Assembly (NCBI GenBank): GCA_902561585.1
Contig: CACEQK010000005.1
Span: 1-56,270 of the forward strand
Source of the DNA: an uncultured Pelagibacteraceae bacterium
Lineage (GTDB): Bacteria > Pseudomonadota > Alphaproteobacteria > Pelagibacterales > Pelagibacteraceae
DNA: 56,270 nucleotides
Reading direction: 5' to 3'
Below are positions 18,823 through 28,830 of this stretch, in pieces (the stretch's first letter is position 1; every line of letters begins with the position of its first letter). The notes under the pieces are model-generated. The model was not told the origin of the DNA. It searched no databases and saw nothing but the letters and a program-made list of their open reading frames with translations. The translations under genes and the position numbers were made by a program.

Positions 18823-21207
18823 TTAATGAGTGCTTAATTCTTTTTTTATCTTTTCTTTATTAGATAATTGATCAACTTCAACCCACTCAACTCTTTTTAA
18901 AGGTTTTGTCAAAGCAACTTTTAAAACCTCTTCTATGTTTTTTACAGGAATAATTTCCGTAGACTCTAGGACAGTTTTCGGCACTTCAACTAAATCCTTT
19001 TTATTTTCTAAAGGTATAATAACTTTTTTAATTCCAGCTCTATGTGCAGCAAGTAACTTTTCCTTCAAACCTCCGATTGGAAGAACTAGCCCCCTTAAAG
19101 TAATTTCACCAGTCATTGCAACATTTTTATCTACTGGGATTTCAGTTATTGCAGATATTATGGAAGTTACCATCCCAACACCTGCTGACGGTCCATCTTT
19201 AGGTGTTGCTCCCTCAGGAACATGGATATGAAAATCTTTTTTATCAAAGATTGGTGGTATGATACCAAAATCTAAACTTTTTGATCTAATGTAAGATTTA
19301 GCAGCTTTAATCGACTCCTGCATAACATCTCCAAGCTTACCAGTAATTTGCATTTTCCCTTTTCCGGGCATGACTGCTGACTCGATCTTTAAAATTTCTC
19401 CACCCACTTCAGTCCAAGCTAATCCAGTTACAACGCCAACTCTATTTTCTTCCTCGATTTCTCCATAATTAAATTTTTGAACTCCTAATAAATTTTTCAA
19501 ATCTTTTTCATTTATTGGATTATTTACTTTTTCTTTATTATCTATTTTTTTTACAAGCTTTCTAGCAATTTTTGAAATTTCTCTTTCAAGGTTTCTTACA
19601 CCTGACTCTCTTGTATAATGTCTTATTATTTGTCTATTTATCTTTTCGTCGATGGTCCATTCTTCTTTTTTAAGTCCGTTATTTTTGCTCTGATTAGGTA
19701 TTAAATACTTTTGAGAAATATTTACTTTTTCGTCCTCTGTGTAACCTGAAAGTCTTATAACTTCCATTCTATCAAGTAGTGGTGGCAAAATATTCAAAGT
19801 GTTGGCGGTGGTTACGAACATTACATCTGACAAATCATAATCAACTTCTAAATAATGGTCGTTAAATTCCTTGTTTTGTTCAGGATCCAAAGCTTCTAAA
19901 AGAGCTGAAGATGGATCACCTCGATAATCATTACCAACCTTGTCTATCTCATCTAGAAGAAATAAAGGATTTTTGGTTCCAGCCTTCTTCATCATTTGAA
20001 TAATTTTTCCTGGCAATGAACCAATATAAGTTCTTCTGTGACCTCTGATTTCAGCTTCATCTCTAATTCCCCCCAAAGAAATTCTTATAAACTTTCTGTT
20101 TGTAGCTTTTGCAATTGATTTTCCTAATGAAGTTTTGCCAACTCCAGGTGGTCCAACTAAACACAAAATAGGTCCTTTCATTTTTTGTATTCTTTTTTGA
20201 ACTGCAAGAAATTCAATAATACGTTCCTTGACTTTATCTAAACCATAGTGATCTTCGTCAAGAATTTTCTGTGCATTATTAAGGTCGGTACTAATTTTTG
20301 ATTTTTTTGACCAAGGTAATTCTATCATCCAGTCAAGATAATTTCTAACGACAGTTGCTTCAGCAGACATTGGACTCATTGATTTAAGTTTTTTTAACTC
20401 AGACAAACATTTTTCTTTTGCTAATTTTGGCATTTTTGCATCAGCAATAGATTTCGATAATGATGTTAGTTCGTCCTTACCTTCATCAATTTCACCAAGT
20501 TCTTTTTGTATAGCTTTCAATTGTTCATTCAAATAATATTCTCGTTGGGTCTTTTCCATTTGATTTTTTACTCTTCCACGAATTTTTTTTTCTACAGATA
20601 ACACACTAGTTTCTTTTTCAATAAGTTGATGAATTTTTTCAAGTCTAGCTTTTAAATCAATAATTTCTAATAATTTTTGTTTTTCAAATATTTGTATATT
20701 TAGATTTGCAGAAATATTATTGGCTATTTGAGATGGTTCTTTTAAATTTTTTAAATTTATTGAAGCATCGGCTAACTCTCTCTTATTTAATATTTGTAAT
20801 CTCTCAAATTTTTGCACTAAACCATAAGATAATTTATCTAAATCTTTACCATCTTTTATGTCTTCAACAATTTCAACTTCACAAGTTAAAAAACTTTTGG
20901 GCTCTTCAATATGCTTATTAATTTTTATTCTTTTTTCACCTTCAACTAATACTTTAACTGTTCCATCGGGAAGTTTTAACAACTGTAGCACTTTACTCAA
21001 ACATCCATATTGATATAAATCTTTGCTAGTTGGGTCATCAATTTCAGAATTTTTTTGAGTTACTAAAACAATTGATTTGTCAGATTTCATAACTTCTTGT
21101 AGAGCCTTGATTGATTTTTCTCTACCAACAAAAAGTGGAACAACCATAGAAGGAAAAACTACTATGTCTCTTAGCGGTAATAGAGGTTTTAAGTATGAAA
21201 GCTTCAT
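18823..21207 (-). CDS. lon: ATP-dependent protease La (Lon)
   Basis: 794-residue cytosolic AAA+ serine protease. N-terminal LON substrate-binding domain (LPLRDIVVFPSMVVPLFVGR) followed by a coiled helical region; Walker A GPPGVGKTS and Walker B LFLLDEIDKVG; C-terminal protease domain with the catalytic serine in PKDGPSAGVGM and the lysine in the LKEKLLAAHRAGIKKVI region. Last gene of the tig-clpP-clpX-lon series, 49 bp after clpX. Ends 6 bp from the convergent GT17 gene. Confidence 0.98.
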   Translation of the reverse strand: MKLSYLKPLLPLRDIVVFPSMVVPLFVGREKSIKALQEVMKSDKSIVLVTQKNSEIDDPTSKDLYQYGCLSKVLQLLKLPDGTVKVLVEGEKRIKINKHIEEPKSFLTCEVEIVEDIKDGKDLDKLSYGLVQKFERLQILNKRELADASINLKNLKEPSQIANNISANLNIQIFEKQKLLEIIDLKARLEKIHQLIEKETSVLSVEKKIRGRVKNQMEKTQREYYLNEQLKAIQKELGEIDEGKDELTSLSKSIADAKMPKLAKEKCLSELKKLKSMSPMSAEATVVRNYLDWMIELPWSKKSKISTDLNNAQKILDEDHYGLDKVKERIIEFLAVQKRIQKMKGPILCLVGPPGVGKTSLGKSIAKATNRKFIRISLGGIRDEAEIRGHRRTYIGSLPGKIIQMMKKAGTKNPLFLLDEIDKVGNDYRGDPSSALLEALDPEQNKEFNDHYLEVDYDLSDVMFVTTANTLNILPPLLDRMEVIRLSGYTEDEKVNISQKYLIPNQSKNNGLKKEEWTIDEKINRQIIRHYTRESGVRNLEREISKIARKLVKKIDNKEKVNNPINEKDLKNLLGVQKFNYGEIEEENRVGVVTGLAWTEVGGEILKIESAVMPGKGKMQITGKLGDVMQESIKAAKSYIRSKSLDFGIIPPIFDKKDFHIHVPEGATPKDGPSAGVGMVTSIISAITEIPVDKNVAMTGEITLRGLVLPIGGLKEKLLAAHRAGIKKVIIPLENKKDLVEVPKTVLESTEIIPVKNIEEVLKVALTKPLKRVEWVEVDQLSNKEKIKKELSTH

Positions 21208-21256
21208 ACAGGATTATATGGCTATTAATACACTTTTTTCAAGAAACAAATTTATT

Positions 21257-22510
21257 TTAGGCCACAGATGTTGATGATTTATTACCATATGTGATGATTG
21301 GTTCTGACGCACCTTTTACAGTAGCAGCATCGACAGTAACTTTAAGCACATTTTCCATATCTGGCAACTCAAACATTGTTTTTAATAGGATATTTTCAAG
21401 GATTGATCTTAATCCTCTTGCACCAGTTTTTTTTGAAATAGCTTTTTTAGCTATTTCAGAAATTGCTTCATCTTTAAATTCTAGTTCAACTTCTTCAAAC
21501 TCAAATAACCTTTGATATTGTTTTATTAAAGAGTTTTTTGGCTCTTGCAGTATTTTAATAAGAGATTTTTTATCGAGATCATCTAACGTTGCGATAATTG
21601 GCATTCTTCCTATGAACTCTGGGATTAAACCATACTTAATCAAATCTTCTGGCTCTAACATTTTCATTATTTCAGATAGTGGTTGTTCATTATAGTTTTT
21701 AACCTTTGCTCCAAATCCAATAGAGCTTCCTTTTCCTCTACTATCAATTAATTTATCTAAACCAGCAAATGCACCACCACAAATAAACAATATATTTGTC
21801 GTATCAACCTGAAGAAACTCTTGTTGAGGGTGTTTTCTACCTCCTTGAGGTGGAACGCTAGCAACTGTACCTTCCATAATTTTTAATAATGCTTGTTGAA
21901 CACCTTCTCCTGAAACGTCTCTAGTAATAGATGGATTCTCAGATTTTCTACTTATTTTGTCTACTTCATCAATGTAAACAATTCCTCTTTGAGCTTTTTC
22001 CACGTTGTAATCTGCTGCTTGTAATAATTTTAATATAATATTCTCAACATCTTCTCCCACGTATCCTGCTTCAGTTAAAGTGGTAGCATCGGCCATTGTA
22101 AATGGAACATCTAATATTCTAGCTAAAGTTTGGGCTAATAAAGTTTTTCCACAACCAGTAGGACCTACCAATAAAATATTTGATTTTGATAATTCTATAT
22201 CTTTATTATTTTTTGTTTCATGGCTCAATCTTTTGTAATGATTATGAACTGCTACAGATAAAATTTCTTTTGCTAACTTTTGTCCTATCACATAATCATC
22301 TAATACTTTGCATATTTCTTTTGGTGAAGGCACACCATCTTGATGTTTAACAATAGAGCTTTTGTTTTCCTCTTTAATAATGTCCATACAAAGTTCTACA
22401 CATTCATCACATATGAACACTGTGGGACCAGCTATTAATTTTCTAACTTCATGTTGGCTTTTTCCGCAAAACGAACAATATAAAATATTTTTATTATTTT
22501 TTTCTGACAT
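21257..22510 (-). CDS. clpX: ATP-dependent Clp protease ATP-binding subunit ClpX
   Basis: 417-residue AAA+ unfoldase partner of ClpP. N-terminal zinc-binding domain with CSFCGKSQ and CDECVELC; Walker A GPTGCGKT, Walker [11 protein letters not shown], and the sensor region [12 protein letters not shown]. An IGFGAKV stretch near residue 265 corresponds to the IGF loop that docks on ClpP. Located 79 bp downstream of clpP, same strand. Confidence 0.98.
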   Translation of the reverse strand: MSEKNNKNILYCSFCGKSQHEVRKLIAGPTVFICDECVELCMDIIKEENKSSIVKHQDGVPSPKEICKVLDDYVIGQKLAKEILSVAVHNHYKRLSHETKNNKDIELSKSNILLVGPTGCGKTLLAQTLARILDVPFTMADATTLTEAGYVGEDVENIILKLLQAADYNVEKAQRGIVYIDEVDKISRKSENPSITRDVSGEGVQQALLKIMEGTVASVPPQGGRKHPQQEFLQVDTTNILFICGGAFAGLDKLIDSRGKGSSIGFGAKVKNYNEQPLSEIMKMLEPEDLIKYGLIPEFIGRMPIIATLDDLDKKSLIKILQEPKNSLIKQYQRLFEFEEVELEFKDEAISEIAKKAISKKTGARGLRSILENILLKTMFELPDMENVLKVTVDAATVKGASEPIITYGNKSSTSVA

Positions 22511-22589
22511 ATCGAATCAATAATTTTAATATAAAACTCTACCTAATGCTTAGCAAGCTGAAGTTGTAGTGAATTCTAGATGTTGTGCT

Positions 22590-23201
22590 TTACTTTCTTT
22601 TTTCCACAACAGAATCTATTAAACCAAATTTTTTAGCATCCTCTGCTGTCATAAAGTTATCACGCTCTAAAGCATTAGCTATTTCGTCTAATGATTTACC
22701 GGTATGCTTTGAGTAAATTTTATTTAATCTTTCTTTTAAAGATAAAATTTCCTTAGCATGAATTTGTATATCGGTAGCTTGCCCTTGAAAACCAGCTGAG
22801 GGTTGATGAACCATTATTCTTGAATTAGGTAAAGAATATCTTTTACCTTTTTCTCCTGCTGCTAAGAGAAAAGATCCCATTGAGGAGGCTTGACCAATAC
22901 AAAGCGTTGAAACAGGAGAGTTTATATATTGCATTGTGTCATAAATTCCTAAACCTGCTGTGACTAATCCACCTGGGCTATTGATATAAAAGTTTATTTC
23001 TTTGTTAGGATTTTCTGACTCTAAAAATAATAACTGAGCAGTAACTAAAGATGCAACTGCATCATTTACAGGTCCAACTAAAAAAACTATTCTCTCCTTA
23101 AGTAGTCTAGAATAAATGTCATAAGCTCTTTCTCCTTTACTTGTTTGTTCAACAACCATAGGAATAAGGCTATTCATTTTTTCTTCAAGGTCGCGACTCA
23201 T
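22590..23201 (-). CDS. clpP: ATP-dependent Clp protease proteolytic subunit
   Basis: About 203-residue serine peptidase that forms the tetradecameric ClpP chamber. Catalytic Ser107 in GQASSMGS and His132 in IMVHQPSAG, 25 residues apart as in the family. The frame is open from a TTG at 23216; I prefer the ATG at 23201, but the internal ATG at 23177 ([11 protein letters not shown]) would also give a normal ClpP N-terminus, so the exact start is uncertain. Lies 22 bp downstream of tig. Confidence 0.95.
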   Translation of the reverse strand: MSRDLEEKMNSLIPMVVEQTSKGERAYDIYSRLLKERIVFLVGPVNDAVASLVTAQLLFLESENPNKEINFYINSPGGLVTAGLGIYDTMQYINSPVSTLCIGQASSMGSFLLAAGEKGKRYSLPNSRIMVHQPSAGFQGQATDIQIHAKEILSLKERLNKIYSKHTGKSLDEIANALERDNFMTAEDAKKFGLIDSVVEKRK

Positions 23202-23223
23202 AACTGATTTATACAACTATTGA

Positions 23224-24603
23224 TTACTTTTTACTAATTTTTTTTGATTTTGACTTATTTTTTAAAGATGATTTTGTGATTTCATCAGCAGTCTCTTTTT
23301 TTTTTACTGCTGGTTTATTAAATTCAGATATAATTTTTTCAGCATCTTTAGAGTTTATTTCTTTAGAAATAAGTTTAATTTTTGATTTTATAAGGTCAAT
23401 AATTTTTTCTTCATACAGTGAACCTTTCAAACTTTGTAAAGCACTTGGATTTTTTTGATAATAGTCTGTAACCATTTTTTCTTGACCCGGCATGCCTCTT
23501 ACTTGTTTTTGAATTTCTGCTCTTACTTCATCATCTGTTACTTTAAGATTATTTTTTTCTCCGTACTCATTTAAAAGTAATCCTAATTTAATTCTTGATT
23601 TTGCTAATTTTTCGTTATTTGTTTTATGCTTTTCTTTTTCCTCTGGTTTTAGATTTTGTGTCATAATAGAAATTTCTTGATCAATGAGGTTTTGTGGTAA
23701 ATCAATTTGATGATTTTTATCTATTTGATCTAAAATTTCTTTTTTAGTTATAGAATTTAATGATTGTGAATATTGATTTGAAATTTGTTTTTCAATTAAT
23801 AAATTTAAATCTTTTAAATCTTTTGCCCCCATCATTTTTGCAAAATTATCATCGATTTTATTTTCTTTAGATTTTTTTACATTTAAAATTTTACACACAA
23901 ATTTTGTTTTTTTATTTGCTAACTCTTTTTTTGGATGGTTTGCTGGTAATGTTGCATCTAATATCCTTTCATCTCCTTTTTTTGCACCAACTAATTGATC
24001 GTCAAAACCTTTTAAGAAAAGATCCTTACCTAATTCAATTTGAACACCCTTTCCTTCACTGCCATCAAATTTGTTTCCATCAACTGTTGCAGAGTAATCA
24101 AAAATAACTTGATCTCCGGTTAATGCTTTTTCATTATCTTTTTTATCTTCAAACTGTTTATTCTGTGAAGCAATTTCTTTTAATTTTTCTTCAATAATTG
24201 TTTTTTCTATTTTAATTTTATATTCTGTTGCTTTAAATTTTTCAAAACTCTTCAGTTCAACTTTTGGTAAACAATCTATTTGAAGCTCATAATTTAAATC
24301 TTTACCCTCTCCAAATTGTTTGAGATCAATTTTAGGTTGACCTGCGACTTTTAATTTTTTTTCATCAATCGCTTTGGTTGATGTCTCTCTTAAAATTTTA
24401 TCAACCACTTCTCCGTAAATTGATTTTCCGAATTGGCTTCTTATAACTTCTGGGGGAACTTTTCCCGGTCTGAAGCCTTTTAACGCAACTTCTTTTTGTA
24501 GCTCATTAAGTCTATCATTCATCTTTGTCTGAATACTTTTTTTATCAACTATTACAGATAAAACTGTTCTAAGACCTTTTTTTGATTTTACTTCTACTTT
24601 CAT
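23224..24603 (-). CDS. tig: Trigger factor
   Basis: Ribosome-associated chaperone/peptidyl-prolyl isomerase, 459 residues. N-terminal ribosome-binding domain with the loop GFRPGKVPPEVIRSQFG near residue 45; FKBP-type PPIase domain (about 150-245) with DQVIFDYSATVDG; C-terminal helical chaperone domain; then a Lys/Ser-rich tail (KSSLKNKSKSKKISKK) that exceeds the usual end. ATG 24603 lies only 7 nt after the 3' end of tRNA-Leu, with no SD. Confidence 0.97.
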   Translation of the reverse strand: MKVEVKSKKGLRTVLSVIVDKKSIQTKMNDRLNELQKEVALKGFRPGKVPPEVIRSQFGKSIYGEVVDKILRETSTKAIDEKKLKVAGQPKIDLKQFGEGKDLNYELQIDCLPKVELKSFEKFKATEYKIKIEKTIIEEKLKEIASQNKQFEDKKDNEKALTGDQVIFDYSATVDGNKFDGSEGKGVQIELGKDLFLKGFDDQLVGAKKGDERILDATLPANHPKKELANKKTKFVCKILNVKKSKENKIDDNFAKMMGAKDLKDLNLLIEKQISNQYSQSLNSITKKEILDQIDKNHQIDLPQNLIDQEISIMTQNLKPEEKEKHKTNNEKLAKSRIKLGLLLNEYGEKNNLKVTDDEVRAEIQKQVRGMPGQEKMVTDYYQKNPSALQSLKGSLYEEKIIDLIKSKIKLISKEINSKDAEKIISEFNKPAVKKKETADEITKSSLKNKSKSKKISKK

Positions 24604-24610
24604 AATTTTA

Positions 24611-24695
24611 TGGTGGGCAAGAAGAGACTCGAACTCTTAAGCCTTGCGGCACTGGTTTCTAAGACCAGCGCGTATACCAATTCCGCCACTTGCCC
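24611..24695 (-). tRNA. tRNA-Leu (TAG)
   Basis: 85 nt, class II tRNA with encoded CCA. Acceptor GGGCAAG/CTTGCCC; anticodon stem CTGGT/ACCAG around CTTAGAA gives anticodon TAG; long variable arm with GCC-GCAA-GGC; T arm AAGAG-TTCGAGT-CTCTT. Its 3' end is 7 nt from the tig start codon and its 5' end 29 bp from the stop of the upstream transferase gene, so it is embedded in a co-directional series. Confidence 0.97.
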
Positions 24696-24724
24696 AATTA
24701 ATAACCGACACTTTATATATTAAT

Positions 24725-25786
24725 TTAATTTTTTGTTAAACGATAAAGTCTAGAATAAATTATTAAGTAAATTAATAACAAGATAAAAAACCAATATTTG
24801 CTTAATTGAGGGTCTTGAGAAAAATACAACCCAGGTGTTATTAGAATTAAGTAAAAAAAATTAATTATAATTGAATTTAAATAATTACCCTTAATTTTTC
24901 CAAAACTGCTGGAAATTTTATAAAAACTAAGCATATGTAAATGTTTATTATCAGGATAAATCGGAGATTTTTTTTGTAATAGTTTTCTAAAAAAAGAAAA
25001 AAACACTTCAAAGAAAAGATAAAATAAAAGTGTACAAAAAAAGAAAGAAGAAATAGTAGGATTTAAATTATTAGTGATTATTGCATTTAGACCAGCTAGT
25101 GCTCCCATAGTGTAAGCTCCACTATCACCAAAAAAAATTTTTGCACTTGGAAAATTAAATAATAAAAATGATAACAAGATTATAATTTGAGAGATAATTA
25201 AAATTGAAAATTCTAAGTTGCCGTTATTAATATTAATGTAAGCTAATATAATATTTATTATTATTAAATTAATTGTTAATAAACCATTAAAACCATCTAT
25301 TAAATTAGCACCATTAATTACAAACAGAAAACAAAGAAGCACAAATATTGAAGAAAACATATGGCTCGACATTAAGGAAGTCAAGAATGGAATATCTACG
25401 TTGAGAATCTTTATGGGTAACGTGAATATGCAAGTAAAAAGAAGAAGTATCATGATTATTAATCTGCTTAATGGTTTTATATTAATTCTTAGGTCATCTA
25501 AAAAACCAATTGTAAACACTGAGAAACTTATAAAAATATAATTATATAAAACCTCTGCATACAATAAGTGGTAGATATAGAAAAAAATACTTAATGAAAT
25601 AATTGCAGCTACACCCCCACTTCTAGTTATAGGTGTTTCATGAAAAGCTTGGGGTTTTAAAAAATCTTTATCTAGTAAAGCACCACTTTTTATTTTATGC
25701 GAGTATTTACTTGCAATTAAAAAAATGAAAAAATTTATCAAAGCAAATATTGATAAAAAACTAGCTTCGATTGATTCAGTGCCCAT
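24725..25786 (-). CDS. MraY/WecA-family undecaprenyl-phosphate phosphosugar transferase
   Basis: 353-residue polytopic membrane protein of the PNPT family (glycosyltransferase 4 in older naming). Motifs seen in family order: the early Mg/phosphate-binding part FHETPITRSGG, the aspartates in TIGFLDDLRI, NGANLIDGFNGLLT, FNFPSAKIFFGDSGAY and the C-terminal DNKHLHML histidine motif. It transfers a sugar-1-phosphate from a UDP-sugar to undecaprenyl phosphate, starting a lipid-linked glycan. The lack of MraY-specific context (mur genes) and the HLH motif favour a WecA/TagO-like role over MraY. Ends 29 bp before tRNA-Leu; 11 bp downstream of the EamA gene. Confidence 0.83.
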   Translation of the reverse strand: MGTESIEASFLSIFALINFFIFLIASKYSHKIKSGALLDKDFLKPQAFHETPITRSGGVAAIISLSIFFYIYHLLYAEVLYNYIFISFSVFTIGFLDDLRINIKPLSRLIIMILLLFTCIFTLPIKILNVDIPFLTSLMSSHMFSSIFVLLCFLFVINGANLIDGFNGLLTINLIIINIILAYININNGNLEFSILIISQIIILLSFLLFNFPSAKIFFGDSGAYTMGALAGLNAIITNNLNPTISSFFFCTLLFYLFFEVFFSFFRKLLQKKSPIYPDNKHLHMLSFYKISSSFGKIKGNYLNSIIINFFYLILITPGLYFSQDPQLSKYWFFILLLIYLIIYSRLYRLTKN

Positions 25787-25797
25787 TTATTACTTGT

Positions 25798-26676
25798 TTA
25801 TCCTTTATTATTTTTTTTAAATATATAAATTCCAATAAGTATTACAACTAATGATGCTATTACTTTCCAAGTAATTACTTCATCCATTAAAAAATAACCA
25901 AAAAAAATTCCAAAAATAGGTATCAAATATGCTACCTGAGTTTGAAAAACTAAACCGTTTACTGTTAATATTCTAAATCTTATTAACCATGCTAAACCTG
26001 TTGCGATTACCCCTAAATATAATAATGAAAGTGTTGAGGCAAAAGTTGGTGAAGAATTCCAGGGTGTTTCAATGATTAATGAAAAAGGTAATAGAAAAAT
26101 CACTGACCATATAGTTGTAGACGTAGTAACATTTTCATTTTTCTTATTTTTTAATTTCAAAGTTAATAAACCTCCAATACAATAAAATGTTGACCCTAAA
26201 ATAGTTATAAGAGCGTAAATATAATTTTGACTATTAATAATTACTTTATCAAAAAACAATAATACAATTCCACTGAAACCAATTAAAACACCTAAAGATT
26301 TTAAATAAGATAATTTTTCATCTTTAGTAAAGAAATGTGCAAGTATTGATCCGCTTAAAGGTGTTGTGCTCATTAGTATCGCTGCAAGATAGCTATTTAT
26401 TTTGGCAGTGCCAATCGCAATTAAAACAAAAGGTATTGCAATATTGCATAGACCGATCAAAGCATACCAATTCCAATTTTTGCTAAAAGCTTCAATCTTG
26501 ATCCCACTTATTTTACAAAGAATTAGTAATGGTATACTTGCAAAGATTACTCTTACTAAGGCAAGTGTGATTGGGTCATAAGAGTATGTAGCTATTTTTA
26601 TATTAAAGAAAGAAGATCCCCAAATTATGGCAAGTAATATTAATAAAGATAAATCTAAAGTATTTGCTTCTCTCAT
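25798..26676 (-). CDS. EamA/DMT-family transporter
   Basis: 292 residues, ten predicted helices in two homologous halves, typical of the drug/metabolite transporter superfamily (LLILLAIIWGSSFFNIKIA at the start; second half with YLGVIATGLAWLIRF). The frame is open up to a GTG at 26763, but the ATG at 26676 gives the normal DMT start and leaves a 116-bp promoter region shared with divergent glnA, so the shorter form is chosen. Substrate cannot be told from sequence; amino acids or other metabolites are typical for the family. Confidence 0.85.
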   Translation of the reverse strand: MREANTLDLSLLILLAIIWGSSFFNIKIATYSYDPITLALVRVIFASIPLLILCKISGIKIEAFSKNWNWYALIGLCNIAIPFVLIAIGTAKINSYLAAILMSTTPLSGSILAHFFTKDEKLSYLKSLGVLIGFSGIVLLFFDKVIINSQNYIYALITILGSTFYCIGGLLTLKLKNKKNENVTTSTTIWSVIFLLPFSLIIETPWNSSPTFASTLSLLYLGVIATGLAWLIRFRILTVNGLVFQTQVAYLIPIFGIFFGYFLMDEVITWKVIASLVVILIGIYIFKKNNKG

Positions 26677-26782
26677 TTTATAAGACTTTGTGGATATGTG
26701 ATAAATGCATAGCTGATATATATATTTAATTATACTATAAAAAACACCCTTATATATGTTCACGACGATTAGACAAAATTAA

Positions 26783-26788
26783 AAGGAG
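26783..26788 (+). promoter_or_regulatory. Shine-Dalgarno of glnA
   Basis: AAGGAG four bases before the glnA ATG at 26793. One of the few near-consensus ribosome binding sites in the window, consistent with high expression. The 116-bp spacer upstream (26677-26792) is AT-rich, with a TATACT at 26731-26736 as a possible -10 element; no convincing -35 or NtrC-like site was seen. Confidence 0.65.
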
Positions 26789-26792
26789 CAAA

Positions 26793-28199
26793 ATGAGTTC
26801 AAAAGAAATTTTAAAGCTGATAAAAGATAAACAAGCAGAATTTGTGGATTTGAGATTCACCGATCCTAAGGGTAAACTTCAACATTTGACTTTGGACTCG
26901 ACTGTTGTTGACGAAGATATGTTAAACAATGGGGTTTTCTTTGATGGATCTTCAATAGCTGGTTGGAAAGCTATAAACGAGTCAGACATGATTTTGAAAC
27001 CTGACTTAGAAAGACCAATAATTGATCCTTTTAACTCTCACACTACGATAAATATATTTTGCGATATTTTAGATGCAGTAAAAAAAGATCCTTATGGAAG
27101 AGATCCAAGAGGAACTGCAAAAAAAGCTGAGGCGTATTTAAAAAAATCAGGGATCGGAGATAAGTCATATTTTGGACCAGAACCAGAGTTTTTTGTTTTT
27201 GATGATGTAAGATTTAAAAATGACATGAACGAAACAAGTTTTAGTATTGATAGCTCTGAGGGCCCTTACAATACTGGAAAAAAATATGAAAATGGTAATA
27301 TGGGACATAGACCAGGAATTAAAGGTGGTTATTTTCCTGTACCTCCAGTTGATAGCGCTCAAGACATGCGAGGCGAATATTTAAAAGCTCTTAAAGATAT
27401 GGGTGTAAAAGTTGAGAAACATCACCATGAGGTAGCACCAAGTCAGCATGAGTTAGGTATGTACTTTGGTACTTTAACAAACATGGCGGACAATGTTCAG
27501 CTTTATAAATATGCTGTTCAAATGGTAACTCATTCTTTTGGAAAAACAGCTACGTTTATGCCTAAGCCAGTAAAGGGAGATAATGGTTCAGGGATGCATT
27601 GCCACCAGTCTATCTGGAAAGGTAACACACCACTATTTATGGGTAAAGAGTATGCAGGTTTATCTAAAGAAGCTTTGTATTATATAGGTGGAATTTTAAA
27701 ACACGCAAAAGCTATTAACGCTTTTTCAAATGCAACAACTAATAGCTACAAGCGTTTAATTCCTGGTTTTGAAGCCCCGGTAATTTTAGCTTATTCTGCA
27801 AGAAACAGATCAGCGTCATGTAGGATACCAGTAATTATGAATCCAAAGGCTGCAAGAATGGAAATTAGATTTCCAGATGCTGCTGGTAATCCTTACTTAA
27901 CTTTTGCATCAATGCTGATGGCTGGAATTGATGGAATTAAAAATAAAATAGATCCAGGTAAGGCTTTTGATCAAGATTTATATTCTCTATCTGAAGATGA
28001 AGTGAAAAAACTCCCTACAGTGTGTGGTTCTTTAAGAGAGGCTATGCAAAGTCTTGATAAAGATAGAAAGTTTTTAACTGAAGGTGGGGTATTTACTGAC
28101 GATCAGATCGATGCTTACATTGAGTTAAAGTTCCAAGAGATCTATAAATTTGAGCATACACCACATCCAATTGAATTTGAGATGTATTATAGCGGTTAA
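26793..28199 (+). CDS. glnA: Type I glutamine synthetase
   Basis: Makes glutamine from glutamate, ammonia and ATP; dodecameric cytosolic enzyme. 468 residues, usual GSI length. Seen: FFDGSSIAGWKAI near residue 50, the metal/ATP region GPEPEFFVFDD, HHHEVAPSQHELG, and NGSGMHCHQSIW. Tyr397 in FDQDLYSLS matches in position and context the tyrosine that GlnE adenylylates in enterobacterial GSI-beta enzymes, so activity is probably controlled by adenylylation if glnE is present elsewhere. The stop shares a TTAA with sufA from the opposite strand. Confidence 0.98.
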   Translation: MSSKEILKLIKDKQAEFVDLRFTDPKGKLQHLTLDSTVVDEDMLNNGVFFDGSSIAGWKAINESDMILKPDLERPIIDPFNSHTTINIFCDILDAVKKDPYGRDPRGTAKKAEAYLKKSGIGDKSYFGPEPEFFVFDDVRFKNDMNETSFSIDSSEGPYNTGKKYENGNMGHRPGIKGGYFPVPPVDSAQDMRGEYLKALKDMGVKVEKHHHEVAPSQHELGMYFGTLTNMADNVQLYKYAVQMVTHSFGKTATFMPKPVKGDNGSGMHCHQSIWKGNTPLFMGKEYAGLSKEALYYIGGILKHAKAINAFSNATTNSYKRLIPGFEAPVILAYSARNRSASCRIPVIMNPKAARMEIRFPDAAGNPYLTFASMLMAGIDGIKNKIDPGKAFDQDLYSLSEDEVKKLPTVCGSLREAMQSLDKDRKFLTEGGVFTDDQIDAYIELKFQEIYKFEHTPHPIEFEMYYSG

Positions 28200-28531
28200 A
28201 CTTTAAAAGACTCGCCGCAACCGCAACGCTCAGTTTCGTTAGGATTTTTAAATATGAATTGAGAGGAAAATTTTTCTTTCTTGTAATCCATTTCTGTACC
28301 TAAAAGATACATAATTGCTTTTGGATCAATCAGAACCTTGACACCCTTTTCCTCTATAACTTCTTCATTAGGTTTAATATCTTCTGCATATTCCATCACA
28401 TAAGACATTCCTGCACATCCTCCTGACTGAACACCAATTCTCACACCAATAGCTTTTTCTTCCGCTTTAGACATAATTTCTTTAATTCTTTCAGCTGCAT
28501 TTGTGCTTAATTTTATTATTTGTTCGCTCAT
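28196..28531 (-). CDS. sufA: Fe-S cluster assembly A-type carrier (SufA/IscA family)
   Basis: 111 residues. HesB/IscA fold with the three cluster cysteines: one in GVQSGGCAGMSYVMEYA and two in RCGCGESF at the C-terminus. It would receive or deliver Fe-S clusters made on SufBCD to apoproteins such as the Nuo subunits. Last gene of the suf operon; ATG overlaps the sufT stop by 4 bp. Confidence 0.93.
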   Translation of the reverse strand: MSEQIIKLSTNAAERIKEIMSKAEEKAIGVRIGVQSGGCAGMSYVMEYAEDIKPNEEVIEEKGVKVLIDPKAIMYLLGTEMDYKKEKFSSQFIFKNPNETERCGCGESFKV

Positions 28532-28830
28532 AAATTTAATTCTAATTTGGCTGCCTCTGACATCATATCTTTAGTCCAAGGAGGACTCCATACTAATTTT
28601 AAGTCAACATCAGAAATTTCTTTAATTTTTAACACATTATCTTTTACCATTTTAGGCAAACTTTCAGCAACAGGACAGTTAGGTGATGTTAAGGTCATTT
28701 CTATATTCACTTTTTTTTCATCACTGATTTCTATTTTATAAATTAGGCCAAGTTCATAAATATTAACCGGTATTTCAGGGTCATAAATCTTTTTTATTTC
28801 TTCAACTACTTTTTTTTTTAATTCACTCAT
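28528..28830 (-). CDS. sufT: SUF-associated MIP18/DUF59-family protein (SufT-like)
   Basis: 100 residues from ATG 28830; the longer frame to 28878 lies inside sufU and lacks support. MIP18-family signature: YDPEIPVNIYELGLIYKI and the cysteine motif LTSPNCPVAESLP. Known relatives (SufT, PaaD, CIAO2) help deliver Fe-S clusters to targets. Starts with an ATGA overlap on sufU. Confidence 0.9.
   Translation of the reverse strand: MSELKKKVVEEIKKIYDPEIPVNIYELGLIYKIEISDEKKVNIEMTLTSPNCPVAESLPKMVKDNVLKIKEISDVDLKLVWSPPWTKDMMSEAAKLELNL

Noticed and set aside
26677-26792. Sigma-54 or NtrC-type control region of glnA
   Set aside because: No GG-N10-GC -24/-12 element or clear NtrC dyad is visible in the spacer.
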